Assembly: GCF_014844035.1 (NCBI RefSeq)
Contig: NZ_CP062159.1
Location: forward strand, 2,232,001-2,296,000
Reading direction: 5' to 3'
Origin: Flavobacterium sp. MDT1-60
Lineage (GTDB): Bacteria; Bacteroidota; Bacteroidia; Flavobacteriales; Flavobacteriaceae
Length of the DNA: 64,000 nt
Under the pieces are notes generated by a model. The model saw only the letters and a program-made list of their open reading frames with translations, was not told the origin of the DNA and searched no databases. The position numbers and the translations under genes are program-made. Below are positions 1 through 10,495 of this stretch, in pieces; position 1 is the stretch's first letter, and the number at the start of each line of letters is the position of its first letter.

Positions 1-79
1 AGAAATGCAATAAATTGATTCGAAGAAAATCTAAAAATAAATTTGTTTTTCATTGGATTGCTGTGGTTAAATAGATTTC

Positions 80-532
80 TTATAAAGTAATATTTCGTTT
101 AAAAGCACAGCCCAATTCAATAATTGAATCCGTTTTGGCGATGCCCGGAATACTATCTATTTTTTCGTAAAGAATTCTTCGCATGTGTTCGTGATTCTTT
201 GCAATAATTTTGATGTAAAGTGTGAATGAACCTGTAACATAATAACATTCTGTGATCTCTGGAATATCTTTCAAGGCTTCAATAATTCGGTCAGAATCAG
301 AATCTTTGTTTAGTGTTATTCCGGTAAAAGAAGCCCAGTCGTATCCAATCTTTTTTTCTTGTATAATTGGTTTTATGCCAGCAATTACGCCTTGTTCAAT
401 CATTCTGTTGATACGTTGATGCACCATCGTGTTTGATATTTTTAAATTAGCAGCAATTGCCGAAAAAGCCATTCTCCCGTCTTTTTCTAATTCCTTAATT
501 ATATTGATATCAAATTCGTCTAATGTTTCCAT
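80..532 (-). CDS. Lrp/AsnC-family transcriptional regulator
   Basis: 150 residues, the usual length of the family. The N-terminal third is a winged helix-turn-helix (LDEFDINIIKELEKDGR, then a recognition helix around SNTMVHQRINRM). The rest is the ligand-binding RAM/AsnC domain, with the usual pattern of a segment ending in TGSFTLYIKI. Such proteins form octamers and switch amino-acid metabolism genes in response to an amino acid. It is divergent from rocD, with about 220 bases between the start codons, so control of rocD and of itself is the simplest reading. The effector cannot be told from sequence. Family assignment is firm; the target is inference. Confidence 0.93.
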   Translation of the reverse strand: METLDEFDINIIKELEKDGRMAFSAIAANLKISNTMVHQRINRMIEQGVIAGIKPIIQEKKIGYDWASFTGITLNKDSDSDRIIEALKDIPEITECYYVTGSFTLYIKIIAKNHEHMRRILYEKIDSIPGIAKTDSIIELGCAFKRNITL

Positions 533-725
533 TCTTTATATTGAGTTTAAAACTGCCTTTTTACATCCATAAAAGTAATTATTTTTTTTAATAAAAAGCG
601 ATAAAATATCAGCTGTGCTAAAATCATATTTTACTTTTTCGGTTATAAAAATTTACATTTTGACTTATTTGATTAAAATTAAAGTCAAATATTGGTTTTT
701 AATACCGTGAATTAATATTTTTTGA

Positions 726-733
726 TACTTTTG
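726..733 (+). promoter_or_regulatory. Predicted -7 box of the rocD promoter
   Basis: TACTTTTG fits the Bacteroidota -7 consensus TAnnTTTG and lies 22 bases before the rocD start codon. I see no convincing TTG -33 box at the usual 17-23 base distance, which would suit an activated promoter. The adjacent Lrp-type regulator is a candidate activator. Confidence 0.45.
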
Positions 734-754
734 TAACTCTAAAAAATACAGCTC

Positions 755-2008
755 ATGATTCATACTGAAAATACCCTTTCGTCAAAATCAGAAATTTTGA
801 TTGAAAAAGAAAATAAATACGGCGCTCATAATTATCATCCGCTTCCAGTTGTGCTGGAAAGGGGAGAAGGAGTATACGTTTGGGATGTTGATGGAAAAAA
901 ATATTATGATTTCTTGTCTGCTTACTCTGCGGTAAATCAAGGGCATTGCCATCCGAAAATTGTACAGGCAATGGTTGATCAGGCTCAAAAACTGACTTTA
1001 ACATCACGTGCCTTTTATAATGACAAATTAGGAAATTACGAAGAATATGTAACGAAGTATTTTGGATTTGATAAAGTACTCCCAATGAATACCGGTGCCG
1101 AAGCTGTTGAAACAGCTTTGAAAGTTTGTAGAAAATGGGCGTATGAAGTAAAAGGAATTCCTGAAAATCAGGCGCAGGTGATTGTGTGTGAAAATAATTT
1201 CCACGGAAGAACCACTACAATTATTTCCTTTTCAAATGACGAAACTGCCCGTAAAAACTTTGGCCCTTTTACAGATGGATTTATAAAAATTGAATACGAT
1301 AATCTTGAAGCTCTTGAAAAAGCTTTAGAGTCATCAAAAAATATTGCCGGATTTTTGGTTGAACCTATTCAGGGAGAAGCCGGAGTTTATGTTCCGTCAG
1401 AAGGGTATTTGGCGAAAGCAAAAGCTTTGTGTGAGAAACATAATGTTTTGTTTATTGCAGATGAAGTTCAGACCGGAATTGCTCGTACCGGAAAATTACT
1501 AGCCGTTCATCATGAAAATGTGCAACCTGATATTTTAATTTTAGGTAAAGCAATTTCCGGAGGTGTTTATCCGGTTTCAGCAGTTTTGTGTAATGACGAA
1601 ATTATGAATGTGATTAAACCTGGACAACACGGATCTACTTTTGGAGGAAATCCTGTTGCTGCGGCTGTTGCCATTGCAGCATTGGAAGTGATAAAAGAGG
1701 AGAAACTAGCAGAAAATGCAGAACGTATAGGAATCATTTTAAGAAAAGGATTAAATGAAATTGCTGAAAGAAATAATCTGATTACACTCGTTCGCGGAAA
1801 AGGTCTATTGAATGCCATCGTAATTAACTGCGGAGAAGATTCTGATTTAGCCTGGGAAATTTGCCTAAGATTCAGAGACAACGGATTATTAGCAAAACCA
1901 ACACACGGAAATAAAATCAGATTAGCTCCGCCGTTGGTAATGACAGAAACTCAAATTCAGGAATGTCTTGAAATTATTGAGAAATCATTGAATGATTTTA
2001 GAGATTAA
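755..2008 (+). CDS. rocD: Ornithine--oxo-acid (ornithine delta) aminotransferase
   Basis: 417-residue class III PLP-dependent aminotransferase. It transfers the delta-amino group of ornithine to 2-oxoglutarate, giving glutamate semialdehyde and glutamate, the entry of arginine/ornithine carbon into proline and glutamate. Visible features are the [10 protein letters not shown] segment after MNTG, the cofactor-binding IADEVQTG stretch, and the Schiff-base lysine at about residue 265 in LGKAISGG. Length and motifs match ornithine aminotransferase rather than acetylornithine aminotransferase, and the N-terminal NYHPLP segment is typical. The gene stands alone with its own terminator, divergent from an Lrp/AsnC regulator. 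Confidence 0.95.
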   Translation: MIHTENTLSSKSEILIEKENKYGAHNYHPLPVVLERGEGVYVWDVDGKKYYDFLSAYSAVNQGHCHPKIVQAMVDQAQKLTLTSRAFYNDKLGNYEEYVTKYFGFDKVLPMNTGAEAVETALKVCRKWAYEVKGIPENQAQVIVCENNFHGRTTTIISFSNDETARKNFGPFTDGFIKIEYDNLEALEKALESSKNIAGFLVEPIQGEAGVYVPSEGYLAKAKALCEKHNVLFIADEVQTGIARTGKLLAVHHENVQPDILILGKAISGGVYPVSAVLCNDEIMNVIKPGQHGSTFGGNPVAAAVAIAALEVIKEEKLAENAERIGIILRKGLNEIAERNNLITLVRGKGLLNAIVINCGEDSDLAWEICLRFRDNGLLAKPTHGNKIRLAPPLVMTETQIQECLEIIEKSLNDFRD

Positions 2009-2028
2009 ATTTATTCTATCATAGAGAC

Positions 2029-2060
2029 AAAAGCTGTAAGATCTTCTTGCAGCTTTTTTT
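2029..2060 (+). terminator. Intrinsic terminator of rocD
   Basis: AAAGCTG pairs with CAGCTTT around an AT-rich loop and is followed by a run of T. It starts 21 bases after the rocD stop codon. Confidence 0.8.
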
Positions 2061-2244
2061 TATAGCAGTATGAAATTATGTAACAAGTGAAAATAATTAT
2101 ATAATTTTTAAACCAGTATCATAAGTAGTTTTGGATATCTTCAAAAGAAAAGGAAAACTAATCGTAAATCGTTTTTTATTTCATTTCAAAAGAGATAGGC
2201 AGACAATCAAAAACTGAATTATAAATTTAAATTCAATTTCACAA

Positions 2245-2696
2245 ATGGCTTATTCAAATACTGATTTAACACGTTTTTTAGATGCACAGAATAAACTTTA
2301 TCTGACCGCTTTTTCTGAAATTAAAAAAGGAAAAAAGAGACACACTGGATGTGGTTTATTTTTCCTCAAGTAAAAGGATTAGGAAAAAGTACTATCGCTA
2401 AATATTATGCTTTGGCAGATCTTAACGAGGCAGAAGAGTTTCTTAATCATCCGGTTTTGGCAAAACATTTGATTGAAATTTCAGCGCTTTTGCTAACATT
2501 TAAAACAAAATCAATTGAAGCAATTTTGGGAGAATTAGATGCTCGCAAATTACGCTCTTCAATGACTCTTTTTTCTCAGGTCGAAAATGCCAATCCGGTA
2601 TTTCAGGAAATATTAGATACTTTTTTCTCCGGTTATTCAGATACCTTAACTTTGTCAATTATTGAAGCGTCTGGAGAAATTGCTATGGCATCGTAA
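2245..2696 (+). pseudogene. DUF1810-family protein, frameshifted by one missing base
   Basis: The ATG at 2245 opens a frame that reads MAYSNTDLTRFLDAQNKLYL and stops at 2371-2373. The rest of the protein (WMWFIFPQVKGLGKS onward) lies one frame over and ends at 2696. The family signature KR-x-HWMWFIFPQ is restored if one A is added near 2338-2342 (aga-aca-cac-tgg instead of aga-cac-act-gg), giving 150 residues, the usual family length. Function of DUF1810 (YdhX-like) proteins is not established. Either the gene is a recent pseudogene or the sequence has a one-base error; the otherwise intact second half favours something recent. Confidence 0.85.
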
Positions 2697-2760
2697 ATTT
2701 TGCTTTCTGTAAAAAATAGATTTTATATTAATTTTCAACCTTATTTATAAAATCATATAA

Positions 2761-2795
2761 AAAAAATCATCCCACCTAAGGCGGGATGATTTTTT
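2761..2795. terminator. Bidirectional terminator between DUF1810 and susD
   Basis: A 13-bp hairpin: AAAAAATCATCCC at 2761-2773 pairs with GGGATGATTTTTT at 2783-2795, with A and T runs on either side. It sits between two converging genes and can end transcripts from both. Confidence 0.85.
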
Positions 2796-2815
2796 AAGTT
2801 TATACAATTTTCAGA

Positions 2816-4210
2816 TTAACTGCTATAACCTGGATTTTGTGTAATTTTTTTGTTGGCATCTGTTTCGCTTAATGGAATAGGGAATACCAATTCATCAGCA
2901 TCAAAAGGCAACACATTAGAACCATCTCCATTTGTACTAATATCGATAGAACGTTTTGTTCTGCGAATATCATGGATTAAAAACCCTTCCATTCCCAATT
3001 CTAATTCGCGTTCCAATAAAATATCATCAATTGTTACTGTAGCTAAATCATCAGCATTTGCTCTTGTTCTGATAATATTAATGTCGTCAAGAGGTGTATT
3101 TCCTAATGCTGTTCCTGCTCTTAAATTAGATTCCGCTCTTATTAAATACATTTCGGCTAAACGAATGATTCCAACATTCCCAAACTGATCTGTAAATTTA
3201 GAGGTCAAAAGTCTGCCATTATCTTCATTTACATAATTAAATGTTGCTCTGTCATCAGGATCACTAAATTTTTCTAAATAGGCATCTCTGATAGTAAAAT
3301 CACCACCACGACCTCCATTATCTTCAGAAGCATAAAAAGTTACTGCATCGTTTACACCAGTTTGTTTTGTAATCTGAATGGCAAATACATCTTCGTCTTT
3401 ATCCGTTTCATGATTAAAAGCACCTGCGTAGGTTTCTGATAATGAATGTCCACTATTTTCGATCACATCGTTTGCAGCATCTCTTGCCAAGGCATAATTT
3501 CCTTGTTGCAGGTACACTCTCGCCAACAAGGCTCTCGCAGCATATTTATCAGCATAAAAGCTGTTTTCTTCCGGAAGGTTGGTATAGGCCAGATTTAATC
3601 CGTCAATAATTACTTTGTAAACCTCGTCAACAGTACTTCTTTCTTTAGAAAGATCAGCATTAAAATCGTAAATAGCATTTGGTCTGAGGACAACTCCCAA
3701 TTGGCTGTTGGCTTGACCGCTTACATAAGGTTTTGCGAAAAAGCGTACCAAATCAAAGTAAGCCAGCGATTTTAAAAAGTTGGCTTCACCAATCATTCTT
3801 GCTTGTTTGTCCGGGTCTTTAACTTTGTCAATGTTTTCGATAACCGTATTTGCTGCATTTATGATTTCATAACATCTTGCATAAGTTCCTTCAATAATTA
3901 TGTTATTAGATTGCATCGATTTAATATACATTTGGCGTAGTTCACCAAAAGAGCCTCTCCATCTTAAATCGGTTGTGTTTAGTACGCCACTTACACCTAG
4001 TAAATCGGCATAAAGTAAAATTCTTCCTCCATACGCATTGCCATTTGCAGCCAGGGCATAAGCACCAGTAAGTACATTTGTAACACCACTTTCAGTACTT
4101 AAAGTTACTGATGCATCTTCTCTTTGTTTAGGCTCTAAGTTTAATTCGTTTTCGCAACTTGCAAAAAAGACTGCGAAAATTATAAATAAGATTAATTTAT
4201 TTGCTTTCAT
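2816..4210 (-). CDS. SusD/RagB-family nutrient-binding outer-membrane lipoprotein
   Basis: 464 residues. The N-terminus is a lipoprotein signal ending FFASC, with Cys at about residue 19. The body has TPR-type helices with RALLARVYLQQGNYALA, and the family C-terminus DIRRTKR...VFPIPLSETDANKKITQNPGY. SusD proteins form the lid over a SusC TonB-dependent channel and bind an oligosaccharide or other nutrient outside the cell. It follows its SusC by 10 bases. No carbohydrate-active enzyme lies beside it, so the substrate is unknown. Confidence 0.93.
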   Translation of the reverse strand: MKANKLILFIIFAVFFASCENELNLEPKQREDASVTLSTESGVTNVLTGAYALAANGNAYGGRILLYADLLGVSGVLNTTDLRWRGSFGELRQMYIKSMQSNNIIIEGTYARCYEIINAANTVIENIDKVKDPDKQARMIGEANFLKSLAYFDLVRFFAKPYVSGQANSQLGVVLRPNAIYDFNADLSKERSTVDEVYKVIIDGLNLAYTNLPEENSFYADKYAARALLARVYLQQGNYALARDAANDVIENSGHSLSETYAGAFNHETDKDEDVFAIQITKQTGVNDAVTFYASEDNGGRGGDFTIRDAYLEKFSDPDDRATFNYVNEDNGRLLTSKFTDQFGNVGIIRLAEMYLIRAESNLRAGTALGNTPLDDINIIRTRANADDLATVTIDDILLERELELGMEGFLIHDIRRTKRSIDISTNGDGSNVLPFDADELVFPIPLSETDANKKITQNPGYSS

Positions 4211-4220
4211 CTTGTTCTTT

Positions 4221-7219
4221 TTAAAAATTAATATTTACTCCCATTGCAAATGTTTTTGCGGGTGGTGCAGAGTAAAAATCTTCTCCAACACGCGGACTGC
4301 CTTTAGTAATATCGTCTCTTCTTGCTTCCGGATCGGTTCCTTCATAACCTGTAAAAGTAAGCAGGTTAACAGCTGTAAGATACACTCTCAGACTGCTCAT
4401 TCCGGCTTTATTTACCGTTTCTTTCGGTAGTGAATAACCTATTGTAAGGTTTCTCAAACGCACAAAATCAGATTTGTCTAAATAACGCGTAGATTCCTGA
4501 GTACCATTTGATCCACCAAATCTTGCTTGTGGAACATTAGTAATGTCACCAGGATTTTGCCAGCGATTTAACTGATCCAGTGTTTGGTTATCAAAATAAT
4601 CAGCAGCAGTTGATTGGTATAAACCAGCCGAATTGTAAATACTAGCGCCCCATTCACCCTGGAAAGTAAACGTAAAATCAAAACCTTTGTATGTCATTGT
4701 ATTCGTTAAACCAGCCATTAAAGTTGGAAAAGGATTACCGGCAATAATTCTTTTTGCTTCACTGTAATCGTTAGTGGTGCTTTTATCAATACTTCCATCA
4801 GCATTTGCTGTATTTTTTACAAAAAGGGCATCTCCATTAGCAGGGTCAACTCCGGCATATTCTACTAAATAAAAAGAAGAAATGTTTTCTCCGGTTCTGT
4901 TAATAGTATAATCAGAGATAATATCTGTATTGTTGTTTGGAAGTGATTTTACTTTTGATTCATTAGTAGTAAGATTGAAACTGGTATTCCATCTGAAATC
5001 TTGTGTTTCAATATTTTTTGTGTTTAAGGTAAACTCAAAACCATTACTTCTAATTTTTCCGATGTTTTTATTTACAAACGCTGCACCAGAACTTAGAGGT
5101 AAAGGCACTTCAAAAAGTAAACCATCTGTGTCTTTTTGATAGTAATCGGCTTCAAAAGTGATTTTGTTTAAGAAACCAACTTCTACACCAAAATCAGTCT
5201 GAGTTGATTTTTCCCAGGTCAAATCATTGTTTCCTGCCTGATCAAAAGTAAGTCCTGATTTTAAGTTATAAGGATTTGGTCTGTATAATTGACGGGAAGC
5301 AAAGTTTCCGATTTCAGCATTTCCTAATTTACCCCAGCTTCCTTTTAATTTTAAATAGGTTAAAACAGTATTGTCTTTTAGGAAACTTTCCTGAGACATT
5401 ACCCAACCAGCAGAAAATGCAGGGAAAACTCCAAATCTTTCATTTTTTCCAAAACGAGACGAACCATCACGACGAACACTGGCCTTGAAAAGATATTTGC
5501 CAGCGAACGAGTAATTTAATCTTCCAAATTGGGAAACGAAAGCATAATCTGTTTCACTACCATGTCCTTCATTTACTTCGGCACCACCGTCAATAGTATG
5601 AAAATCATCATTTGGGAAATAAATACTGTTTACATCCTGATATCTTCTGTTGTATTTGTTGAATTCCATACCGGCCACTAGATTTAAAACGTGCTTTTCA
5701 GCAAATGTTTTATCGTAAGTAAAATAATTACTAAAAACATAATTTTCGGTATTTACTGAGCTGGCATACACAGCTCCGTCAGTTGCCATAAATGGTGCAT
5801 CTTTACCTTGCCAGTAATCTTCAGTTTGTGTTAAAAGATCGTAGGAGAAATCAGAATTAAATTTCAAGCCATTTACGATTTTTAGTTCCCCAAAAACTTT
5901 TCCGGTCACTCTGCGCATAATAGTTTCCCATGAAGTATTGTCCTTAGCTAATAAATAGTTGACATATTCTGTATTAGGGTTTGGAGTTCCGTCCTCTAAT
6001 CTGGCTTGCGAAATTGGAGCCTGAGCTACAGATTGCAAAGGAGTAGAGAAGGAGTTGTCGTCCTGAACCCTGTTGATAACAGATCTTGAAAAACCAATGT
6101 TCATTCCGGCTGTAAAGCGATCAGAAACTTTATGAGATACATTTGATCTCGCTGTAATTCTTTCCAGATCATTACTGTCAACAATTCCTGTTGTGTTATT
6201 ATAGGCTCCTGAGAAAAAGTATTTTGTTTTATCATCTCCGCCAGAAACAGAAAAATCAGCATCGGTTGTATAACCTGTTCGCAGCGCAATATCTTGCCAG
6301 TCTGTATTAACTTCGCCATTTCTCCAGTCTGTTCCCTGAGACAGATATTCCAATTCATCTTCAACAGATTCTAAATCGTCGACATTTCTTCCCGCTTCCT
6401 GTAACAATTCGACGTATTGTTTTGCGTTTAGCCATTTCTTTTTATGTGTAGCTTCACTAACACCTTGTGAGAAGTTGATTGAGAAATTTCCTTTTCCTTC
6501 TTTTCCTTTTTAGTAGTAATTAAAACAACTCCATTTGCTCCACGTGCTCCATATATCGCAGCAGAAGAAGCGTCTTTTAAGACATCAATAGATTCTATTT
6601 CGTTGGTACTTAAAGTCAATAATGGGTTGGTTGGGGCACCATTACTGGATTCATTGTCATTGATAAGCGGAATTCCGTCTAAAACATACAATGGCTGTGT
6701 TCCGGCACTGATACTTGCCGCACCACGAACTCTAATATTAATTCCGCCTTCAACTTTACCATTTGTCTGAGTAATCTGAACCCCTGCCAGCTTTCCTACT
6801 AATGCATTTTGCAAGTTTGAAACTGGTATTTGCTGAATATCTTTGGCTGTTACGCGGGCAATATTATCAGTTAAATTCTTTTTTGATTGAGTACCGTAGC
6901 CCACAACAAGCACGGCTTCTAATTCATTTTGAGTTTCAACTAATTCAATTGTCATACCATTTGAAGCGGGTACATTTGTAGTAGCAAAACTCACATAACT
7001 TATAGTCAAGACATCGCCTTTTTTGGCCGCTATCTTGAAATTTCCATCAAAATCGGTTTGTGTACTTGCACTGGTACCTTTTATAATAATATTTACTCCA
7101 GGAATCGGAACTCCTTTTTTATCAGTAACCTTACCAGAAATGTATCCTTCCTGTGCGGCCACTATTTGTACAAATAGTGTCAATACGAGCCATAAAAAAT
7201 GCTTTACCTTAATTTTCAT
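4221..7219 (-). pseudogene. SusC/RagA-family TonB-dependent receptor, frameshifted
   Basis: The start at 7219 gives a signal peptide (to about VAAQ), a carboxypeptidase-D-like regulatory domain (GKVTDKKGVPIPGVNI) and the plug domain to IYGARGANGVVLITTKK. It then runs out of frame. The same protein resumes in another frame as a 700-residue beta barrel ending in FAMGVNINF at 4221. Adding one base to the run of five T at 6507-6511 (plus strand) restores KKGKEGKGNFSINFSQGV and a continuous protein of about 999 residues, normal for SusC. Partner of the SusD downstream. As written it would give no barrel. This is either a homopolymer sequencing error or a real or phase-variable frameshift. Confidence 0.88.
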
Positions 7220-7507
7220 TTTTCAAATGTTTTTGGATTAGTTTCTCAAATATCTTAAATATATGTTAAACATCATACGATTATTAACATTAAATACAAC
7301 AATTTTATTTGTTTTTGTAGTATTTATAACAATAAGATGTATGTATAGACATATTTTTTAAAAAACTGCCAATAAATTATTTAATGTTGAATGAAAAAAA
7401 ACTTTATTACTTGTGAAAATTTAGAAATTAACATTTTATATGATCTAATGTCTGTATTTTATTAATTTTTCAAAGAATTGGTTAATTGTTGATCGGGTTG
7501 AATATAA

Positions 7508-7539
7508 AAAAGCGATTGTTTCCGGAAACAATCGCTTTT
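7508..7539 (-). terminator. Terminator of the encapsulin operon
   Basis: A perfect 32-base palindrome centred on TTCC/GGAA at 7523/7524: AAAAGCGATTGTTTCC and its complement. It lies 47 bases beyond the stop of the cysteine desulfurase gene and ends the sulfatase-cysK-encapsulin-desulfurase operon. The rest of the gap up to the susC start at 7219 is AT-rich, and I see no gene in it. Confidence 0.88.
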
Positions 7540-7585
7540 GGTCATAATTACTAAAAATATCAAAAAAAGTAATTATTTTTTGTAT

Positions 7586-9517
7586 CTAAAATCGAACCTT
7601 TTTAAGTTCCCACAAAGTTTTAATGAATGTATCAACGTCTTGTGTCGTGTTGTAAAATGCCAAAGAAGGACGAACAGTGGTTTCAACTCCCATTCGTCGT
7701 AAAATCGGCTGTGCACAATGATGTCCGGTTCTTACGGCGACTCCTTCTTTATTTAAAGCCTGCCCAACCTGATCGTTGGTATAACCTTGCAGATTAAAGG
7801 ATAATACGCTTGCTTTATCTTTCGCAGTTCCTATTAATCGTACACCAGGAATATCTTTCAGCAAGCGAGTGGCATATTCCAACAAATAATGTTCGTATTG
7901 ACCGATGGTGTCGATACCTATTTTGGTTACATAATCTATGGCAGCTCCAAGACCTATTGCATCTGCAATGTTGCCTGTTCCGGCTTCAAAACGATTGGGT
8001 GCTTTGTGGTATTTTATTTCCTCAAAAGTAACATCCTGAATCATATTGCCACCAGATTGGTAGGGCTGCATTTCGTTTAATAATTCTTCTTTGCCATATA
8101 ATGCTCCAATTCCAGTTGGTCCAAATAATTTATGTCCTGAAAAAACAAGCCAATCTGGATTTAAATCCTGGACATCAACTTTCATATGTGAAACCGATTG
8201 CGCGCCGTCGATTAAAACTTTTGCTCCAACAGAACGAGCCATTTCGATTATTTTTTTGGCCGGTGTTACGGTTCCTAATGCGTTTGAAACCTGAGTAAAA
8301 GCAACTAATTTAGTTTTCGAATTCAGTAATTTACTGTATTCGTCAAGTAAAATCTGACCGTCATCGTCAACCGGAATTACTCTTAATTTCAATCCTTTTT
8401 TATCGGCGAGTCTTTTCCACGGAACTATATTGGCATGATGTTCCAGATTACTCACAATAATTTCATCTCCGGCAACTAAATTATGATCGCCCCAGCTTTG
8501 TGCAACAAGATTAATTCCTTCTGTAGCGCCGCGAACGAATACAATTTCATTTACAGAACCGGCATTTAAAAAAGTTTTTACTTTTTCACGAGCTGCTTCA
8601 TAAGCATCAGATGCTCTTGCGGCCAATTCATGTGCAGCGCGATGAATATTTGAATTTTCATGTTCGTAGAAATAGGCAACACGATCAATTACAGCTTGTG
8701 GTTTTTGAGTTGTTGCGGCATTATCAAACCAAACCAAAGGTTTTCCATTTACAGTTTCACGCAGAATTGGGAAATCTTTTTTGATTAATTCTGCATTAAA
8801 ATTTGTCCCCGTAATACCGACAATTTCTTTTGATCCGAAAGTATTCCCAACTATCGCATTAGTATTTTTTGGATCAAAAGCGAACGGATTCTGATCTAAA
8901 AAATAATACGAATTTGCACTTTCACTTCCGCTTGACGGAAAATCAACACGCTTTCTGAATTGCGTATCAACCGTTTCTAATGCTAACTTTAATTCCGCTT
9001 CAAAAGAAGAATTTTGGGTTTGAAAAGGCAAATACTGATTATTCAAAAGTAATGACGAAAAAAAAGAATCTTCATTAATCTGTGATGCACCTCCGTTTTT
9101 TAAATTAATATCATTAAATCCTGTTTGAGGATTATTGATATTTAATGCATTATTTTCCGGGACTCCCGATGAAGGAATACCGTACTGAGGATCAAAACCT
9201 GCACCAGCATTCGGATATAATGCCGAAGCGCTCGAACTTTGAGCAGCAATTGAAGGAGAAGCTCCAAAACCGCTAAATGAAGTTGGAACTGGTTGTACAT
9301 TTAACGGACTTTGCGTTGGGAATGGCGCAATGACATTTGCACCACCGGCATGCAAAAGTGTTTCTGCAATTTTTGTCGCGCGAGGATGTTCTGCTCTATC
9401 CGGACTCAACGAAATTTCTTTAGGAAATTCATTGGGTAAAGTTTGGAACAACTCATTGGCTAAAAGCTGCAAATCGTCAATGTTAGGTAAACCGTTTTCG
9501 TTAGTATTTGTACTCAT
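7586..9517 (-). CDS. Cysteine desulfurase, encapsulin cargo (SufS-like with disordered targeting extension)
   Basis: 643 residues, about 240 longer than SufS. Residues from about 249 onward are a complete class V desulfurase: FPILRETVNGKPLVWFDNAATTQ, PLP lysine at about 463 in FSGHKLFGPTG, catalytic cysteine at about 601 in RTGHHCAQP. It would take sulfur from cysteine as an enzyme persulfide. The first ~240 residues are low-complexity, rich in S, N, P, G and A, with short conserved-looking patches. In family 2A encapsulin systems such an N-terminal extension directs the desulfurase into the shell. The start overlaps the shell gene stop by 17 bases, implying coupled translation. The name follows from extension plus neighbour; packaging itself is inferred. 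Confidence 0.93.
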   Translation of the reverse strand: MSTNTNENGLPNIDDLQLLANELFQTLPNEFPKEISLSPDRAEHPRATKIAETLLHAGGANVIAPFPTQSPLNVQPVPTSFSGFGASPSIAAQSSSASALYPNAGAGFDPQYGIPSSGVPENNALNINNPQTGFNDINLKNGGASQINEDSFFSSLLLNNQYLPFQTQNSSFEAELKLALETVDTQFRKRVDFPSSGSESANSYYFLDQNPFAFDPKNTNAIVGNTFGSKEIVGITGTNFNAELIKKDFPILRETVNGKPLVWFDNAATTQKPQAVIDRVAYFYEHENSNIHRAAHELAARASDAYEAAREKVKTFLNAGSVNEIVFVRGATEGINLVAQSWGDHNLVAGDEIIVSNLEHHANIVPWKRLADKKGLKLRVIPVDDDGQILLDEYSKLLNSKTKLVAFTQVSNALGTVTPAKKIIEMARSVGAKVLIDGAQSVSHMKVDVQDLNPDWLVFSGHKLFGPTGIGALYGKEELLNEMQPYQSGGNMIQDVTFEEIKYHKAPNRFEAGTGNIADAIGLGAAIDYVTKIGIDTIGQYEHYLLEYATRLLKDIPGVRLIGTAKDKASVLSFNLQGYTNDQVGQALNKEGVAVRTGHHCAQPILRRMGVETTVRPSLAFYNTTQDVDTFIKTLWELKKVRF

Positions 9518-10421
9518 GATACTTTCCTATTTCTACATCTTCTAAAACAGCGATTGCATCATCAACCAAAATAGCCAAAGAGCAATAAAGAGATACCAAA
9601 TACGAAGCAATCGCTTTTTCATTGATGCCCATAAAACGAACTGATAATCCTGGAGATTGTTCTCCCTGTAAACCAGGCTGAATTAACCCAATAACACCTT
9701 GACGGCTTTCTCCGGTTCTTAATAAAATGATTTTTGATTTCCCGTTTTTGATAGGCAATTTATCTGAAGGTATAAGCGGAATTCCTCTCCAGGTTAAAAA
9801 TTGCGATCCGAATAATGAAGTTGTAGGAGGCGGAACACCACGACGCGTACATTCACGGCCAAAAGCAGCAATCGCCAACGGATGCAATAAGAAAAAGCCA
9901 GGCTCTTTCCATACCTTTGTAAGCAATTCATCTAAATCATCCGGAGTTGGTGCACCAGTTCGTGTTTTAATAATTTGAGATGGAGCGACATTGCTTAATA
10001 ATCCGTAATCTTTATTGTTGATTAATTCGCTTTCCTGGCGTTCCTTTATTGTCTCGATAGCCAATCTAAGTTGCTCTGAAATCTGATTGTATGGTTTGCT
10101 GTACAAGTCTGAAACACGGGTATGAACTTCGACAATAGTTTGTACTGCAGCTAAATTATATTCTCTAGGATTTTCGATATAATCGACAAAAGTGTTTGGT
10201 AAAACTCTTTCGTCGCGTGCAGAACAATCGACTTCAATATGACTTCCGTCTTTTACTTTATTCAAGCGAAACACACCAGATTCTACAGGTGTCCAATGCA
10301 ATAGATGCGTTAACCAGCGCGGTGAAATAGTTCCGATTTGTGGTACTGTACGTGTTGCAATTGCTAATTGTCTTGCTGCAACATCGCCTAATGCGGTCTG
10401 TTGTTGTTTAGATTCTGCCAT
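9501..10421 (-). CDS. Family 2A encapsulin shell protein (SrpI-like, HK97 fold)
   Basis: 306 residues, close to the known family 2A shell length. Recognised by the N-terminus ALGDVAARQLAIATRT...PRWLTHLLHWTPVESG, the middle LLSNVAPSQIIKTRTGAPTPDDLDELL, the LLHPLAIAAFGRECTRRGVP segment and the C-terminus LSVRFMGINEKAIASYLVSLY. These proteins share the HK97 phage capsid fold and assemble into protein-bound compartments that hold a cysteine desulfurase. The Synechococcus elongatus homologue SrpI is induced by sulfur starvation. The desulfurase cargo gene follows, overlapping by 17 bases, and cysK precedes. The assignment is strong; compartment contents (sulfane or elemental sulfur) are inference. 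Confidence 0.93.
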   Translation of the reverse strand: MAESKQQQTALGDVAARQLAIATRTVPQIGTISPRWLTHLLHWTPVESGVFRLNKVKDGSHIEVDCSARDERVLPNTFVDYIENPREYNLAAVQTIVEVHTRVSDLYSKPYNQISEQLRLAIETIKERQESELINNKDYGLLSNVAPSQIIKTRTGAPTPDDLDELLTKVWKEPGFFLLHPLAIAAFGRECTRRGVPPPTTSLFGSQFLTWRGIPLIPSDKLPIKNGKSKIILLRTGESRQGVIGLIQPGLQGEQSPGLSVRFMGINEKAIASYLVSLYCSLAILVDDAIAVLEDVEIGKYHEYKY

Positions 10422-10495
10422 TTTGTTTTTGGTTTTTTATTAATTAATAATTTATTCTTTTTGGTAGCTTAAAGTTATCGATAAAATTTAATTTT

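Noticed and set aside
753..1085. Minus-strand open frame of 110 codons opposite rocD
   Set aside because: It overlaps the conserved N-terminal coding region of rocD and has no recognisable features.
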